In this document: one piece after another, positions 25,573-35,162 of the stretch
Layout: each line of letters begins with the position of its first letter
Position numbering within the stretch: position 1 is the stretch's first letter
NCBI RefSeq assembly: GCF_007829835.1
Contig: NZ_VIWP01000003.1
Coordinates: forward strand, 558,001 to 622,000
Reading direction: 5' to 3'
Source: Neorhizobium alkalisoli
Lineage (GTDB): Bacteria > Pseudomonadota > Alphaproteobacteria > Rhizobiales > Rhizobiaceae
Length of the DNA stretch: 64,000 nt
The notes under the pieces: model-generated
The model's database searches: none
Told to the model about the DNA's origin: nothing
The model's input: the letters and a program-made list of their open reading frames with translations, nothing else
Translations under genes and position numbers: made by a program

Positions 25573-27207
25573 ATGGTTACCAAGACGAGTGCCGACGTCA
25601 TTGTCGTCGGAACGGGCGTGGTTGGCGTCGTGATCGCCGAACAGCTCATCGATGCAGGCCATTCCGTGCTGATGATCGAGGCCGGGCCGCGCGTGACGCG
25701 TGCCGAAGTGGTCGAGAACTGGCGCAACGCGCCGCTCGGCGTCAAGGGCGATACGTCCGTCGCCTACCCGCCGCGCCCCTGGGCGCCGCATCCGACCGGC
25801 GCCGACAAGCCGGAAGACGCCTATCTGCAGTTCACCGGTCCGGATCCTTACGACCAGACCTTCATCCGTTATGCCGGCGGCTCGACCTGGCACTGGGCCG
25901 GCACGTCCTGGCGCCTGACGCCGGAAGACATGCGCTTGCATTCGCTTTACGGCGTCGGCCGCGACTGGGCTTTCGATTACGATACGCTGGAGCCCTATTA
26001 CGTCCGCACCGAACACAAGCTCGGCATTTCCGGCCCGAGCGACCGGGCTCTGCAATGGCCGCAGACCGGCGCGCGTTCGGCGCCCTATCTGATGCCCTCC
26101 TTCCCCTTCTCGCCGGGCGAACAGAAATTCACCGAAGTCGTGAAGACGCTGGGTTACACCAACATTCCGGTCGCGCAGGCGCGCAATAGCGGCATGCCTT
26201 ATGACGGCCGCCCGGCCTGCTGCGCCAACAACAATTGCGTTCCGGTCTGTCCCGTCGCTGCCAAATACGATGCGGAAACCTCGCTTGGCCGCCTTGAGCG
26301 CAAGGGCGTGACCCTGCTGGTCGATTCGGTCGTCTACAAGGTCGAGACCAACGCCCAGAACAAGATCGAGGCCGTTCATTTCTACGACCAGCACAAGGAA
26401 AGCCACCGCATCACCGGCAAGCTTTTCGTACTCGCCTGCAACGGTCTGGAAAACCCGAAACTGCTCCTGATGTCGGCCAATGACCGCAACCCGAACGGCG
26501 TTGCCAATTCTTCCGATCAGGTCGGCCGCAACATGATGGACCATCCGGCCCGCACGTTGACGGTCACCACCAAGGAGCCCTTCTGGTCGGGCCTCGGCCC
26601 GGTCGTCAATTCGGGCATCATGGAAACCTCGCAAGGCGCGTTCCGCTCGGAACATGCCGGCGCCTATTTCCGCTACAACAACTTTGCCCGCAACCGCTTC
26701 GTGACCTTCGCGGCCCTGAAGAAAGGCCTTGTCGGCAAGGCGCTGGACGAGGAAATCCGCCGCATGACGGCCTGCACCGCCGATATCGTCGCAGCGCACG
26801 AAGTCCTGCCCGATCCGAACAACCGCCTGACGCTCTCGGCCAAGAAGGACTGGCTCGGCCTGCCAAAACCGTCGATCCATTATGATGTCGGCGAATACGT
26901 AAGGAAGTCGGCGGAAACCTATTCGCTGCCGATCGGCAAACAGATCGCCGCGGCGATGGGCGCGATCGACGTGAAGATCACGCCGAAATTTTCGAACAGC
27001 AAGCACATCATGGGCGGCACGATCATGGGCAAGGATGCGTCCAACTCGGTCGTCGATGTCGACTGTCGCGCCCATGACCACGAGAACCTGTTCATTCCCG
27101 GCGGCGGCGCCATGGCCTCGACCGCCTGCGGCAACAGCACCATCACCATGACCGCGCTCGCCATCAAGGCGGCCGACGCCATCGTTGCCCAGATGCGGGG
27201 AGCCTGA
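25573..27207 (+). CDS. GMC family FAD-dependent oxidoreductase, large subunit
   Basis: A 544-residue flavoprotein. The dinucleotide-binding loop VIVVGTGVVGVVIAE lies at residues about 9-23; GGSTWHWAGTSWRL and the C-terminal FIPGGGAMASTACGNSTITMTALA are typical of the membrane-bound gluconate/sorbitol/fructose dehydrogenase branch. Cysteines in CCANNNCVPVCPVAAKYDA (residues about 216-234) fit the iron-sulfur ligand pattern of that branch. It oxidises a polyol or sugar acid in the periplasm and passes electrons to the cytochrome subunit. The exact substrate is unknown. Confidence 0.9.
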   Translation: MVTKTSADVIVVGTGVVGVVIAEQLIDAGHSVLMIEAGPRVTRAEVVENWRNAPLGVKGDTSVAYPPRPWAPHPTGADKPEDAYLQFTGPDPYDQTFIRYAGGSTWHWAGTSWRLTPEDMRLHSLYGVGRDWAFDYDTLEPYYVRTEHKLGISGPSDRALQWPQTGARSAPYLMPSFPFSPGEQKFTEVVKTLGYTNIPVAQARNSGMPYDGRPACCANNNCVPVCPVAAKYDAETSLGRLERKGVTLLVDSVVYKVETNAQNKIEAVHFYDQHKESHRITGKLFVLACNGLENPKLLLMSANDRNPNGVANSSDQVGRNMMDHPARTLTVTTKEPFWSGLGPVVNSGIMETSQGAFRSEHAGAYFRYNNFARNRFVTFAALKKGLVGKALDEEIRRMTACTADIVAAHEVLPDPNNRLTLSAKKDWLGLPKPSIHYDVGEYVRKSAETYSLPIGKQIAAAMGAIDVKITPKFSNSKHIMGGTIMGKDASNSVVDVDCRAHDHENLFIPGGGAMASTACGNSTITMTALAIKAADAIVAQMRGA

Positions 27208-27209
27208 TC

Positions 27210-28646
27210 ATGACGAGCTTCAAGACCTTCCTGCTGGCAGCGCCTTTCGCCTTTGTCGCCTTCGCGCCGACGATTTCGCTTGCGCAGGATTTTCCGGCGG
27301 ACCTCGTTGAAAAGGGCCGTTACCTCGCCACCGCTTCGGACTGCGTCGCCTGCCATACGGCCAAGGGCGGCAAGCCGATGGCCGGCGGGCTGGCGATCGA
27401 TTCGCCGGTCGGCACGATCATGTCGACCAACATCACACCGTCGAAGGAAACCGGCATCGGCAATTATACCGAAGCGCAGTTTTCCGACGCGGTGCGCAAG
27501 GGCGTTCGCGCCGACGGCGCCAATCTTTATCCGGCCATGCCCTATACGGCCTATTCCTTCATGAGCGACGCGGACGTGCATGCCATGTACGCCTATTTCA
27601 TGAAGGGCGTGGCGCCGGTCGAGGCGAAAAATGCCGAGACCAGCCTGCCCTTCCCGATGAATATCCGCGCGTCGATGATCGGCTGGAACCTGCTTTTCCG
27701 CAACAACACGCCGCTTTCCGACGATCCAAAGCAGTCGGCGGAATGGAACCGTGGCCGTTATCTCGCAGAGGGTGCCGCCCACTGCGCCACCTGCCACACG
27801 CCACGCGGCGCCTTCATGCAGGAAAAGGCGAGCCTCAACCTTTCCGGCGCCCAGGTCGGCCCGTGGTATGCGCCCGACATCACCTCCGACAAGGTGACCG
27901 GCATCGGCAGCTGGAGCCAGGATGAGCTTGTCACCTACCTGAAGACCGGCCGGCTTGCCGGCAAGGCACAGGCGGCCGGCAGCATGGGCGAAGCCATCAC
28001 CCACAGCTTTCAGCATCTGACCGATGCCGATCTGAAGGCGATCGCCACCTATGTGGAAAGCGTGCCTTCCGCGCATCCGGCGGCAGCGGCAACCGGCGCG
28101 ACCCGTTTCGACCAGGGCAAGCCTGTCAACGAACTGGCCGCCCTGCGTGGCAAGGGTTTTGACAACGGCATGAAGGGCGCCCATTCCGGCGCGCAGATCT
28201 TTTCCGCCAACTGCGCCTCCTGCCACGGCTTTAACGGCCAGGGCACGGCGGACGGTTATTACCCGAGCATTTTTCACAATTCGGCAACGGCAGGCAGCAA
28301 TGCCAGCAACCTGATCGCCACCATTCTTTATGGTGTCGAGCGGGAGACCGAGAGCGGCCATGTCTTCATGCCGCCCTTCGGCGACCAGCCGAATGCCCTT
28401 ACCCAGCTCGACAATGTCGAGGTCGCTTCGCTCGCCAACTATATCCTCAAGGATTACGGCAACAGCAAACTGACGGTGACCGCCCATGACGTCGGCGTCA
28501 TCCGCGAAGGCGGACCGAAATCCGACATCGTGACCCTGGCACGGATCGGCATGGGGGCCGGCGCTCTGGTCGTGCTGGCGCTGATCGCGATGGCCGTGAT
28601 CCTGCCGCGTCGTGGCCGGGCGGGAGCGGACAAGGCGAACGCCTGA
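27210..28646 (+). CDS. triheme cytochrome c subunit of membrane-bound dehydrogenase
   Basis: A 478-residue periplasmic cytochrome with a signal peptide (residues about 1-25), three heme c sites CVACH (45-49), CATCH (about 192) and CASCH (about 336), and a C-terminal membrane anchor (about 445-468, GMGAGALVVLALIAMAVILP). This is the electron-transfer subunit that reduces ubiquinone in FAD-linked gluconate, sorbitol and fructose dehydrogenases. It follows the GMC gene with two bases between, and the operon ends at the hairpin at 28674. Confidence 0.93.
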   Translation: MTSFKTFLLAAPFAFVAFAPTISLAQDFPADLVEKGRYLATASDCVACHTAKGGKPMAGGLAIDSPVGTIMSTNITPSKETGIGNYTEAQFSDAVRKGVRADGANLYPAMPYTAYSFMSDADVHAMYAYFMKGVAPVEAKNAETSLPFPMNIRASMIGWNLLFRNNTPLSDDPKQSAEWNRGRYLAEGAAHCATCHTPRGAFMQEKASLNLSGAQVGPWYAPDITSDKVTGIGSWSQDELVTYLKTGRLAGKAQAAGSMGEAITHSFQHLTDADLKAIATYVESVPSAHPAAAATGATRFDQGKPVNELAALRGKGFDNGMKGAHSGAQIFSANCASCHGFNGQGTADGYYPSIFHNSATAGSNASNLIATILYGVERETESGHVFMPPFGDQPNALTQLDNVEVASLANYILKDYGNSKLTVTAHDVGVIREGGPKSDIVTLARIGMGAGALVVLALIAMAVILPRRGRAGADKANA

Positions 28647-28673
28647 CGGTTTTGGTTGATTGAGACATGAAGG

Positions 28674-28707
28674 AAGCCCCGTGTCCGGATCGGATGCGGG
28701 GCTTTTT
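28674..28707 (+). terminator. intrinsic terminator of the dehydrogenase operon
   Basis: Stem AAGCCCCG (28674-28681) with CGGGGCTT (28697-28704), followed by TTT, 28 bases after the cytochrome stop. Confidence 0.85.
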
Positions 28708-28740
28708 AATTGATACATGAGCGAGAGTGCGCCGCCAGCC

Positions 28741-28881
28741 GATCTCCCCCCTTGTGGGGGAGATGCCCGGCAGGGCAGAGGGGGGTGTCCCCCGCATTCC
28801 ATTTCATCTTGAACTTGCCGGACTGTTGCTCACCCCCCTCTGTCAGCTTTCGCTGACATCTCCCCCACAAGGGGGGAGATC
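28741..28881. repeat. RIME-like palindromic intergenic element, family A, copy 4
   Basis: GATCTCCCCCCTTGTGGGGG at the left with GCCCGGCAGGGCAGAGGGGG, and CATCTCCCCCACAAGGGGGG plus GAGATC at the right. Between convergent genes, after the terminator at 28674. Confidence 0.85.
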
Positions 28882-28902
28882 ATAGGGCGCTTGCCGCTTC
28901 CT

Positions 28903-30018
28903 TCAAATCCGCTCGCTACGCTGGCCACCAAGCCCCGGCGCATTGAGCCCCGAAAGCAGCAAGACCAATTCCGCCTGCCGGGTCGTGCCGGTTTTCAGCA
29001 TGATGCGCTTCAGATGCGAGCGGGCCGTTTCCAGCGAGATGCCGAGTGCTGCGGCCACCATTTCCGGTGTCTGGGCCAAAGCGATGCCGCGGGCGACACG
29101 GGCTTCGGCGGGTGTGAGATCGAACAGGCCGCAGAGAACCCGGATGTCTGGCGGGCCGATATGCCCGACCTGGGTAACGGCAAGCACTGCCATGGAGCGG
29201 GAAAAGATATCGCGCGCGGCGCGACGGATCGGCAGGAGATGTAGGATCAGCGCCGGCTGCCCGTCACGCGGCAGGATCGGCACGGACTGCACGGTCGGCA
29301 CGACCTGCGCCTGATACCGGGCGATCGCTTCATCCAGCAGGCTGCGAGCGCCCGCCCCTTCGAGGATCAGCTTGTCGCCGGCGCCGGTGCGGATGCGCGG
29401 CGCCAGCGCCTCGATCTCGGCATTCATGGCAATGGCATGGCCGTTGTCGCCGATCACGGCGGCCGGCAGCCCGAGCATGGAGAGCGTCTCCGTCATCGAC
29501 CGGGCTTCGGAAAAGGCAAGCCGCGACGACATATAGGCGGCGCGGGCGAGATCCGGTTTCAAGAGGTTTAGCTTGTCGATGTCCTGCTGGTTGAAATGCT
29601 CCATGCCCTTGGCCTTCATCAGGGCGATGACAATCGTGTGGCCGGTCGGTTCCTGAAAACCGTAGCCCGCCTCCCATTGCATGCCGGCCGGCTCGATGAA
29701 TTCCTTGAGGATGACGTCTTCCGCCAGCTCTTCCGGCGTCAGGAAATCGATATCGCGACAGAAGGCGAAGGGCATGCGCTCCATCGCCTTGACCGGGCGG
29801 ATGTTTTGGAAACGCAGATCGCTGACCGCAAACTGCGCGTAGACATCGGCAACATTGGGCGTTGCGACGAAACGGTGGGTGCCGCGCGGATCGATGGTGA
29901 AAATCGCCGCCGTCGAGGATCCGACCTCGGCGGCGAGGCGCTCACAGGTGTCAGTCCAAAGATCGGGGACGAGAGCCGCCTCGTAAAGCCGATCCGCAAG
30001 GGTCATGTCTACCGTCAT
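28903..30018 (-). CDS. LuxR-type helix-turn-helix regulator with unknown sensor domain
   Basis: About 371 residues. The C-terminal GerE/LuxR helix-turn-helix (FDLTPAEARVARGIALAQTPEMVAAALGISLETARSHLKRI, last 70 residues) is preceded by a roughly 290-residue region without a domain I can name, of the kind found in rhizobial solo LuxR-like proteins. No autoinducer-binding motif is visible. The start is uncertain (ATG 30018, 30006 or 30054). The 240 bases upstream to 30296 hold no other gene. Confidence 0.85.
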   Translation of the reverse strand: MTVDMTLADRLYEAALVPDLWTDTCERLAAEVGSSTAAIFTIDPRGTHRFVATPNVADVYAQFAVSDLRFQNIRPVKAMERMPFAFCRDIDFLTPEELAEDVILKEFIEPAGMQWEAGYGFQEPTGHTIVIALMKAKGMEHFNQQDIDKLNLLKPDLARAAYMSSRLAFSEARSMTETLSMLGLPAAVIGDNGHAIAMNAEIEALAPRIRTGAGDKLILEGAGARSLLDEAIARYQAQVVPTVQSVPILPRDGQPALILHLLPIRRAARDIFSRSMAVLAVTQVGHIGPPDIRVLCGLFDLTPAEARVARGIALAQTPEMVAAALGISLETARSHLKRIMLKTGTTRQAELVLLLSGLNAPGLGGQRSERI

Positions 30019-30296
30019 CGAAGCCAAAGCCATTTGCGAAAAAAGCAATTCCAATGGAAACCGATAGATGCAAGATGCCGGTAAACTATTCTAGAGGAGA
30101 ATTGGTTCCGATTAAATATAAAGGAAAACTTCGAGGGTTGTTTTTCGATTTTCACTGAAAATCGACGGGTTTTCCGAAATAGATTCGGTTTTTCTGGCTT
30201 TTAAGTACGTATTTATCCGTTCAGTCCATGTAGTGGGGTCAAGACGGCATAGCATGCCAGTCTACCCTTAAGCAGGCAGATTATCAGGAACGGGCT

Positions 30297-30758
30297 TCAG
30301 CCCTTCTGCCCCACCGTCAGCGGCCAGTCGACGACATAGTCCTCGAAATCGTCGACATGCACATCATCTTCGCTGACCGTACGGCCGCGGGCGGAAATGC
30401 CGGCCTGGTGCACGGTTTCCGGATCGCCCGAGACGAGCGGATGCCACCAGTAGAGATCCTCGCCGTCGCGCACTAGCCGGTAACCGCAGGTCGGCGGCAG
30501 CCAGGGGATGTCGTTGACCTCCTGCGGGGTGAGCTGGATACATTCCGGCACCGTCGCCTGACGGTTCGGATAATCCTTGCACTGACAGCTTTCGCCGTCG
30601 AGCAGCCGACAGGCAACCGAGGTGAAGACGACGTCGCCGCTGTCCCAGTCCTCGAGCTTGTTGAGACAACAGAGGCCGCAGCCGTCGCACAGGCTTTCCC
30701 ATTCGCGCTGGTTCATCTCGTCCAGGCGCTTGGTCTTCCAGAATGGCTGTTCGCTCAT
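30297..30758 (-). CDS. YcgN/UPF0260 family cysteine-cluster protein
   Basis: A 153-residue protein with the conserved start [27 protein letters not shown] and further cysteines ([30 protein letters not shown]), suggesting a bound metal or iron-sulfur cluster. The function of the family is unknown. I chose ATG 30758 because it has GGAAG upstream and gives the same length as E. coli YcgN; longer starts at 30773 and 30788 add a [14 protein letters not shown] leader. Confidence 0.88.
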   Translation of the reverse strand: MSEQPFWKTKRLDEMNQREWESLCDGCGLCCLNKLEDWDSGDVVFTSVACRLLDGESCQCKDYPNRQATVPECIQLTPQEVNDIPWLPPTCGYRLVRDGEDLYWWHPLVSGDPETVHQAGISARGRTVSEDDVHVDDFEDYVVDWPLTVGQKG

Positions 30759-31015
30759 GCCATCTTCCGACATGGCGTTCTCAGGCATCGCGTTTTCAGC
30801 GGAAATGAACAATATCGATCCACTCGTTTTAAGCTTGTTGTCATTTGGTCATCGCATGGAAACCATTTGTCAGCTAATGCTGAATAACGGTGAAAGGCTC
30901 ATGAGCCCTCAAGGTGGCGGCGTCAAGCTTTTGGCTCAAGCCCCTCACCGCAGAACGCCGTCAAGGCGCATATAGGGAAAGAAATACAGGGCGGCAACCA
31001 AGGCAGGCTTACACA

Positions 31016-33289
31016 GTGCAGGACGATCTCCAGTCATCCGACACGCCATCCCGGCAACAGCCGCGCAGAAAGCGCCACATCTTCCTGCGGATCGATTCCT
31101 GGATCGATTCCACCGTCTGGACGCTGGGTTTCCGGCTCGCGGAAATCTGGGAAGAGATCACCATCTTCTTCCGCCGTTTTCGCGTGCGCGGGTGGAAACG
31201 TATCGTCGTCGAGCTGACGAGCGAGGCGATGACCTGGGGCACGCTCGGTTTTCTCGGCCTGCTCGTGCTGGCCCAGCCGGCCTTCGAGGAAACCAAGGAA
31301 GACTGGCGCAATCGCGGCGATTTCGCCGTCACCTTCCTAGACCGTTACGGCAATGTGATCGGCCATCGCGGTATCATCCATGAAAATTCCGTGCCCTTCG
31401 ACCGGCTGCCGGACCACCTGATCAAGGCGGTTCTGGCGACGGAAGACCGCCGTTTCTTCGACCATTACGGCATCGATTTTCTGGGCCTTGCCCGCGCCAT
31501 GAGCGAAAACGCCAAGGCAGGCGGCGTCGTGCAGGGCGGCTCGACTATCACCCAGCAGCTGGCGAAAAACCTGTTCCTGACCAATGAGCGGTCGATCGAA
31601 CGCAAGGTGAAGGAAGCCTTTCTGGCGACCTGGCTGGAAGCCAATCTGTCGAAGAAGGAAATCCTGTCGCTTTATCTCGACCGCGCCTATATGGGCGGCG
31701 GCACGTTTGGGGCGGCGGCAGCGGCACAATTCTATTTCGGCAAGAGCATTACCGATGTGAACCTTGCAGAAGCGGCGATGCTGGCCGGCTTGTTCAAGGC
31801 ACCGGCGAAATATGCCCCGCATGTCAACCTGCCGGCGGCGCGCGCCCGTGCCAACGAGGTCCTAACCAATCTCGTCCAGGGCGGCATCATGTCCGAGGGA
31901 CAGGTGATCGCCGCAAGGCGCAATCCGGCAACCGTCGTCGACCGCGCCGACATCAAGGCGCCGGACTATTTTCTCGACTGGGCGTTTGACGAGGTGCAGC
32001 GGCTGGCCGCAGCCGGAAAGCTGCACGAACATTCCGTTATCGTGCGCACGACGATCGACACCAGCCTGCAGCAGGCGGCGGAAGCGGCGATGGAAACCAG
32101 CCTGCGGGAATATGGCGAGAACTTTCGCGTCAAGCAGGGCGCGATGGTGATGATCGAGAATGGCGGCGGTGTGCGCGCCATGGTCGGCGGCCGCGACTAT
32201 GGCGAAAGCCAGTTCAACCGCGCCACCAAGGCGCTGCGCCAGCCGGGATCGTCCTTCAAGCTCTATACCTATTCGGCGGCGATGGAGAACGGGTTTACCC
32301 CGCAATCGACCATTTCCGACGCGCCGATCACCTGGCGCGGCTGGTCGCCGCAGAATTACGGCCGCTCCTACAAGGGCAAGGTGACGCTGCTGCAGGCCAT
32401 GTCGCAGTCGCTCAACACCGTCCCGGTCCGGCTGGCCAAGGAATATCTCGGTACGGACGTGATCGTGAACACCGCCAAAGCCTTTGGCGTGGAAACGCCT
32501 TTGCGCAACGACAAGACCATTCCGCTCGGCACGTCGGAAGTGACGGTCATGGACCAGGCCACCGCCTATGCTGTGATGCCGGCCGGCGGCATGCAATCAC
32601 GCCGCCACGGGATCGAGCAGGTTTTGGGTTACGGCGGTCAGGTTCTCTACGATTACAATCGCGACGAACCAGCCGCAAAACGCGTGCTGTCCGAACAGGC
32701 CATGGCCTCGATGAACAGCATCCTGACCCAGATCCCGGTGATAGGCACGGCCAAGAAGGCAGCACTCGACGGTGGCATCGTCACCGGCGGCAAGACCGGC
32801 ACGTCGCAGAACTATCGCGATGCCTGGTTCATCGGCTTTACCGGCAATTACACAACGGCCGTCTGGTTCGGGAATGACGATTTTACCTCGATGAACAACA
32901 TGACCGGCGGCTCGCTGCCGGCCATGACCTTCAAGACGCTGATGGATTATGCCCATCAGGGCATCGAGCTCAGACCCATTCCCGGCATCGAAAACCCGCT
33001 ACCGGGCGGCAACCATCCCGGCAATGGCCGCGGGCCTGATGTCGCCAAGAAGAAGGAAGGCGAAGCGGTTGCGGCAGCGCTGATCCGGCCGCGGTCGCTC
33101 TCGGCGGAAACGACCCGCATCCTCAAGCAAATCGCCGCCAGCCTGCAGAAGGCGGGGCCGCTGGCCGAGCCCCCTGCCCCGAAGGTCGCCAATGCCGAAA
33201 CCTCGGCCAATACAACCGACGCCAAACCTGCCCCCATCGGTCCGCCGGTTGCAAAGCTGACGCCGATCAGGGTCGAGCTGAAACGCTGA
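31016..33289 (+). CDS. penicillin-binding protein 1A (transglycosylase/transpeptidase)
   Basis: About 757 residues. A cytoplasmic basic N-terminus and one membrane helix (about 83-100) lead to the GT51 transglycosylase domain (VLATEDRRFFDHYGID, GGSTITQQLAKN) and the transpeptidase domain with the three active-site motifs SSFK (PGSSFKLYTY), SQSLN and KTGTSQ. It polymerises and cross-links peptidoglycan. The C-terminus is Pro/Ala-rich. I chose GTG 31016 (reads QDDLQSSDTP); a GTG at 30914 is also open. The 257-base gap before it holds nothing else recognisable. Confidence 0.9.
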   Translation: MQDDLQSSDTPSRQQPRRKRHIFLRIDSWIDSTVWTLGFRLAEIWEEITIFFRRFRVRGWKRIVVELTSEAMTWGTLGFLGLLVLAQPAFEETKEDWRNRGDFAVTFLDRYGNVIGHRGIIHENSVPFDRLPDHLIKAVLATEDRRFFDHYGIDFLGLARAMSENAKAGGVVQGGSTITQQLAKNLFLTNERSIERKVKEAFLATWLEANLSKKEILSLYLDRAYMGGGTFGAAAAAQFYFGKSITDVNLAEAAMLAGLFKAPAKYAPHVNLPAARARANEVLTNLVQGGIMSEGQVIAARRNPATVVDRADIKAPDYFLDWAFDEVQRLAAAGKLHEHSVIVRTTIDTSLQQAAEAAMETSLREYGENFRVKQGAMVMIENGGGVRAMVGGRDYGESQFNRATKALRQPGSSFKLYTYSAAMENGFTPQSTISDAPITWRGWSPQNYGRSYKGKVTLLQAMSQSLNTVPVRLAKEYLGTDVIVNTAKAFGVETPLRNDKTIPLGTSEVTVMDQATAYAVMPAGGMQSRRHGIEQVLGYGGQVLYDYNRDEPAAKRVLSEQAMASMNSILTQIPVIGTAKKAALDGGIVTGGKTGTSQNYRDAWFIGFTGNYTTAVWFGNDDFTSMNNMTGGSLPAMTFKTLMDYAHQGIELRPIPGIENPLPGGNHPGNGRGPDVAKKKEGEAVAAALIRPRSLSAETTRILKQIAASLQKAGPLAEPPAPKVANAETSANTTDAKPAPIGPPVAKLTPIRVELKR

Positions 33290-33292
33290 AAG

Positions 33293-33312
33293 ACTGCCGG
33301 TTTTCCGGCAGT
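33293..33312 (+). terminator. hairpin after the penicillin-binding protein gene
   Basis: Perfect 8-bp stem ACTGCCGG-TTTT-CCGGCAGT starting four bases after the stop. No long T tract follows, so termination strength is uncertain. Confidence 0.6.
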
Positions 33313-33454
33313 ACTGGCTTTGGCGGACAGTCGAAATTTCGGAATACCTTAATCATATTCCCACTGATCTGTGATCGCCAAACAACGACCCCTTGTTGTA
33401 TTAGCATATTCGGAATAATCTGATTGTAGATCGGGTTTGATCGGTGAGGGGCTT

Positions 33455-33781
33455 ATGAAGAGCTATACGACGCATTGGAGTTTCGACAGGCTTGAAGCAT
33501 CCCGCGTGCTGGGCGTGCTTGCCAATCCGCACCGGCTTCTGGTGCTCGGCCTTCTCATCGACGAGGAATGGGACGTCGGCCGGCTCGCGAAAAAGCTGAA
33601 ACTTAGCCAGTCGGCGCTGTCGCAGCACCTCAGGATCCTCCGCGACGCGCATCTCGTCTCCACCCGCCGCGATGGCCAGATGGTCTATTATTCCTCGACC
33701 TCGCCGGAGATTTTGCATATCCTGGAACTGCTGAATGATGATTTCATGCCGGTGGAAGAGCGGAAGGCGGTTGCTGGCTGA
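33455..33781 (+). CDS. ArsR family transcriptional regulator
   Basis: A 108-residue winged-helix regulator: ALANPHRLLVLGLL-like helix 2 (VLGVLANPHRLLVL), recognition region LKLSQSALSQHLRILRDAHLV, and a wing with RRDGQMVYYS. No cysteine metal-binding box (such as ELCVCDL) is present, so it is not a typical metal sensor; it resembles the BigR/SoxR-type or NolR-like rhizobial ArsR proteins in pattern. ATG 33455 follows GTGAGGGG. It stands alone, with no obvious target beside it. Confidence 0.88.
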   Translation: MKSYTTHWSFDRLEASRVLGVLANPHRLLVLGLLIDEEWDVGRLAKKLKLSQSALSQHLRILRDAHLVSTRRDGQMVYYSSTSPEILHILELLNDDFMPVEERKAVAG

Positions 33782-33823
33782 GGCCGTTTACCGGTTGGGA
33801 CCGATCATGTTATTCTTGCGGAC

Positions 33824-34099
33824 ATGACCGCAAGAGATCTCCGCACCGTCACCATATCCCTGACGCCGAGCCAGGCGGAGCGGATGCGGCATGCTGTCGA
33901 AAATGGCGAATACGCTTCCGACAGCGACATCGTCCATGACGCACTTGATCTGTGGCAGCAGCGCAAGGATTTTCGCGCACTTGAACTGGAACGCCTGAAA
34001 CAGGCTTACGCCGAAGGAAAGGCAAGCGGAGACGGCGAAACCGTCGACCCCGCGGCATTCCTTGCAAGCCTGAAAGCCGAACGTTCGGCTGGTGGCTGA
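33824..34099 (+). CDS. parD: ParD-like antitoxin (ribbon-helix-helix)
   Basis: A 91-residue antitoxin. The N-terminal ribbon-helix-helix (TVTISLTPSQAERMRHAVENGEYASDSDIVHDALDLW) binds DNA and the C-terminal tail wraps the toxin. It overlaps the parE start by eight bases, which couples their translation. The module is autoregulated in other members of the family. Confidence 0.88.
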   Translation: MTARDLRTVTISLTPSQAERMRHAVENGEYASDSDIVHDALDLWQQRKDFRALELERLKQAYAEGKASGDGETVDPAAFLASLKAERSAGG

Positions 34100-34394
34100 T
34101 TACCGGCTGACACCACGCGCCAAGCGCGACCTTGCCGATATCTGGCGCACCATCGCGATCGACAATGAAAGCGCCGCCGACAGGCTGATCGGCAGATTCT
34201 TCGACAAATTTGCACTCGCGGCCGTTCATCCGGAAATGGGCCCGCCGCGGCCCGAGATCGCCGCGAATGCGCGGCTGATTATCGAAGGCAGATATCTCGC
34301 GATTTACGAACCGACACTCTATGGGGTTTTAATCGTGAGTGTCGTTCACGGAGCTAGAGATCCATCCCACTGGCTGGATGATACGGATCGATAA
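34092..34394 (+). CDS. parE: ParE-like toxin
   Basis: A 100-residue RelE/ParE-fold toxin (YRLTPRAKRDLADIW at the start, EGRYLAIYEPTLYGVLIVSVVHGARDP near the end), a family that poisons DNA gyrase or replication. It starts at GTG 34092 inside parD. It converges on a higBA module only 50 bases away. Confidence 0.86.
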   Translation: MADYRLTPRAKRDLADIWRTIAIDNESAADRLIGRFFDKFALAAVHPEMGPPRPEIAANARLIIEGRYLAIYEPTLYGVLIVSVVHGARDPSHWLDDTDR

Positions 34395-34444
34395 ACAAAA
34401 CGGCGCTGGTCCGCAAAGCAAACAATCTTCCGGCCCATTGATCC

Positions 34445-34765
34445 TCAAGCTGCCCGAGGTTCGATGCGATCGAGCACCTCGCCCAATTCGCGGCGGCGCT
34501 GGAGAAGATCGTAATCCGACTGCATGCCAAGAAAGACACCTTCGGACATGCCGAAATACCGTGCCAGACGAAGATCCGTATCGGCGGTCACCGAGCGTTT
34601 GCCGAGCACGATCTCGTTGATCCTGCGCGGCGGCACGCCGATTGCACGGGCAAGCGCATTCTGACTGATCTGCATCGGCTTCAGAAAATCTTGCTTCAGG
34701 ATTTCACCGGGGTGCGGATTGTCGAGAAGCTCGGGATCAGCCGTGGTAATCGACGATTTCGACAT
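34445..34765 (-). CDS. higA: HigA family antitoxin (XRE helix-turn-helix)
   Basis: A 106-residue HigA-type antitoxin with PHPGEILKQDFLKPMQISQNALARAIGVPPRRINEIVLGKR (residues about 17-57), the helix-turn-helix that binds the module's promoter. It follows its toxin gene, the order typical of higBA, and overlaps it by 29 bases. Confidence 0.9.
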   Translation of the reverse strand: MSKSSITTADPELLDNPHPGEILKQDFLKPMQISQNALARAIGVPPRRINEIVLGKRSVTADTDLRLARYFGMSEGVFLGMQSDYDLLQRRRELGEVLDRIEPRAA

Positions 34766-35021
34766 GCGCCGGACCTCCATCCATCCAGATAAAACATATG
34801 CGCCACTGATCGTTGATACGGATCGAATGCTGGCCCTCCCGATCGCCCTTCAATGCCTCCAGCCGGTTGCCCGGAGGCACGCTGAGATCGGAAAGCTTGC
34901 GCGCCTGATTGAGAAGACGCAGCTTTCGCAAGGCAATCGGCTGGATGTCGGCGGGCAGCTTGCGGCTTCGCTCCCCGTTCCAGATGCGTTGCACTTCACG
35001 ATCTGCGAAATCCCGGATCAT
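34737..35021 (-). CDS. higB: HigB/RelE family toxin
   Basis: A 94-residue ribosome-dependent mRNA interferase type: MIRDFADREVQRIWNGERSRKLP at the start and QHSIRINDQWRICFIW with the catalytic-face Arg residues near the end. First gene of the higBA unit. Confidence 0.9.
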   Translation of the reverse strand: MIRDFADREVQRIWNGERSRKLPADIQPIALRKLRLLNQARKLSDLSVPPGNRLEALKGDREGQHSIRINDQWRICFIWMDGGPAHVEIVDYHG

Positions 35022-35162
35022 GGGCCATAACCATAACGCAAGGCGTCATGGGCTGCAACGACAGCACGGACCAATCTCGTTGAGATCCTCCCGTCCCGGT
35101 TCCTTCCCAACAGAATCAATGCTAATCCTCGGCGACACTCTTGCGAGGGCCAGAGCCAAGCC

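Noticed and set aside
25246..27081. 611-codon open frame on the minus strand opposite the GMC and small-subunit genes
   Set aside because: Shadow of GC-rich coding DNA; Arg/Gly/Asp-rich composition, no domain, and the plus-strand genes are certain.
26919..28802. 627-codon open frame on the minus strand opposite the cytochrome gene
   Set aside because: Starts in a palindromic repeat and runs antisense to three heme-binding motifs on the plus strand; not a gene.
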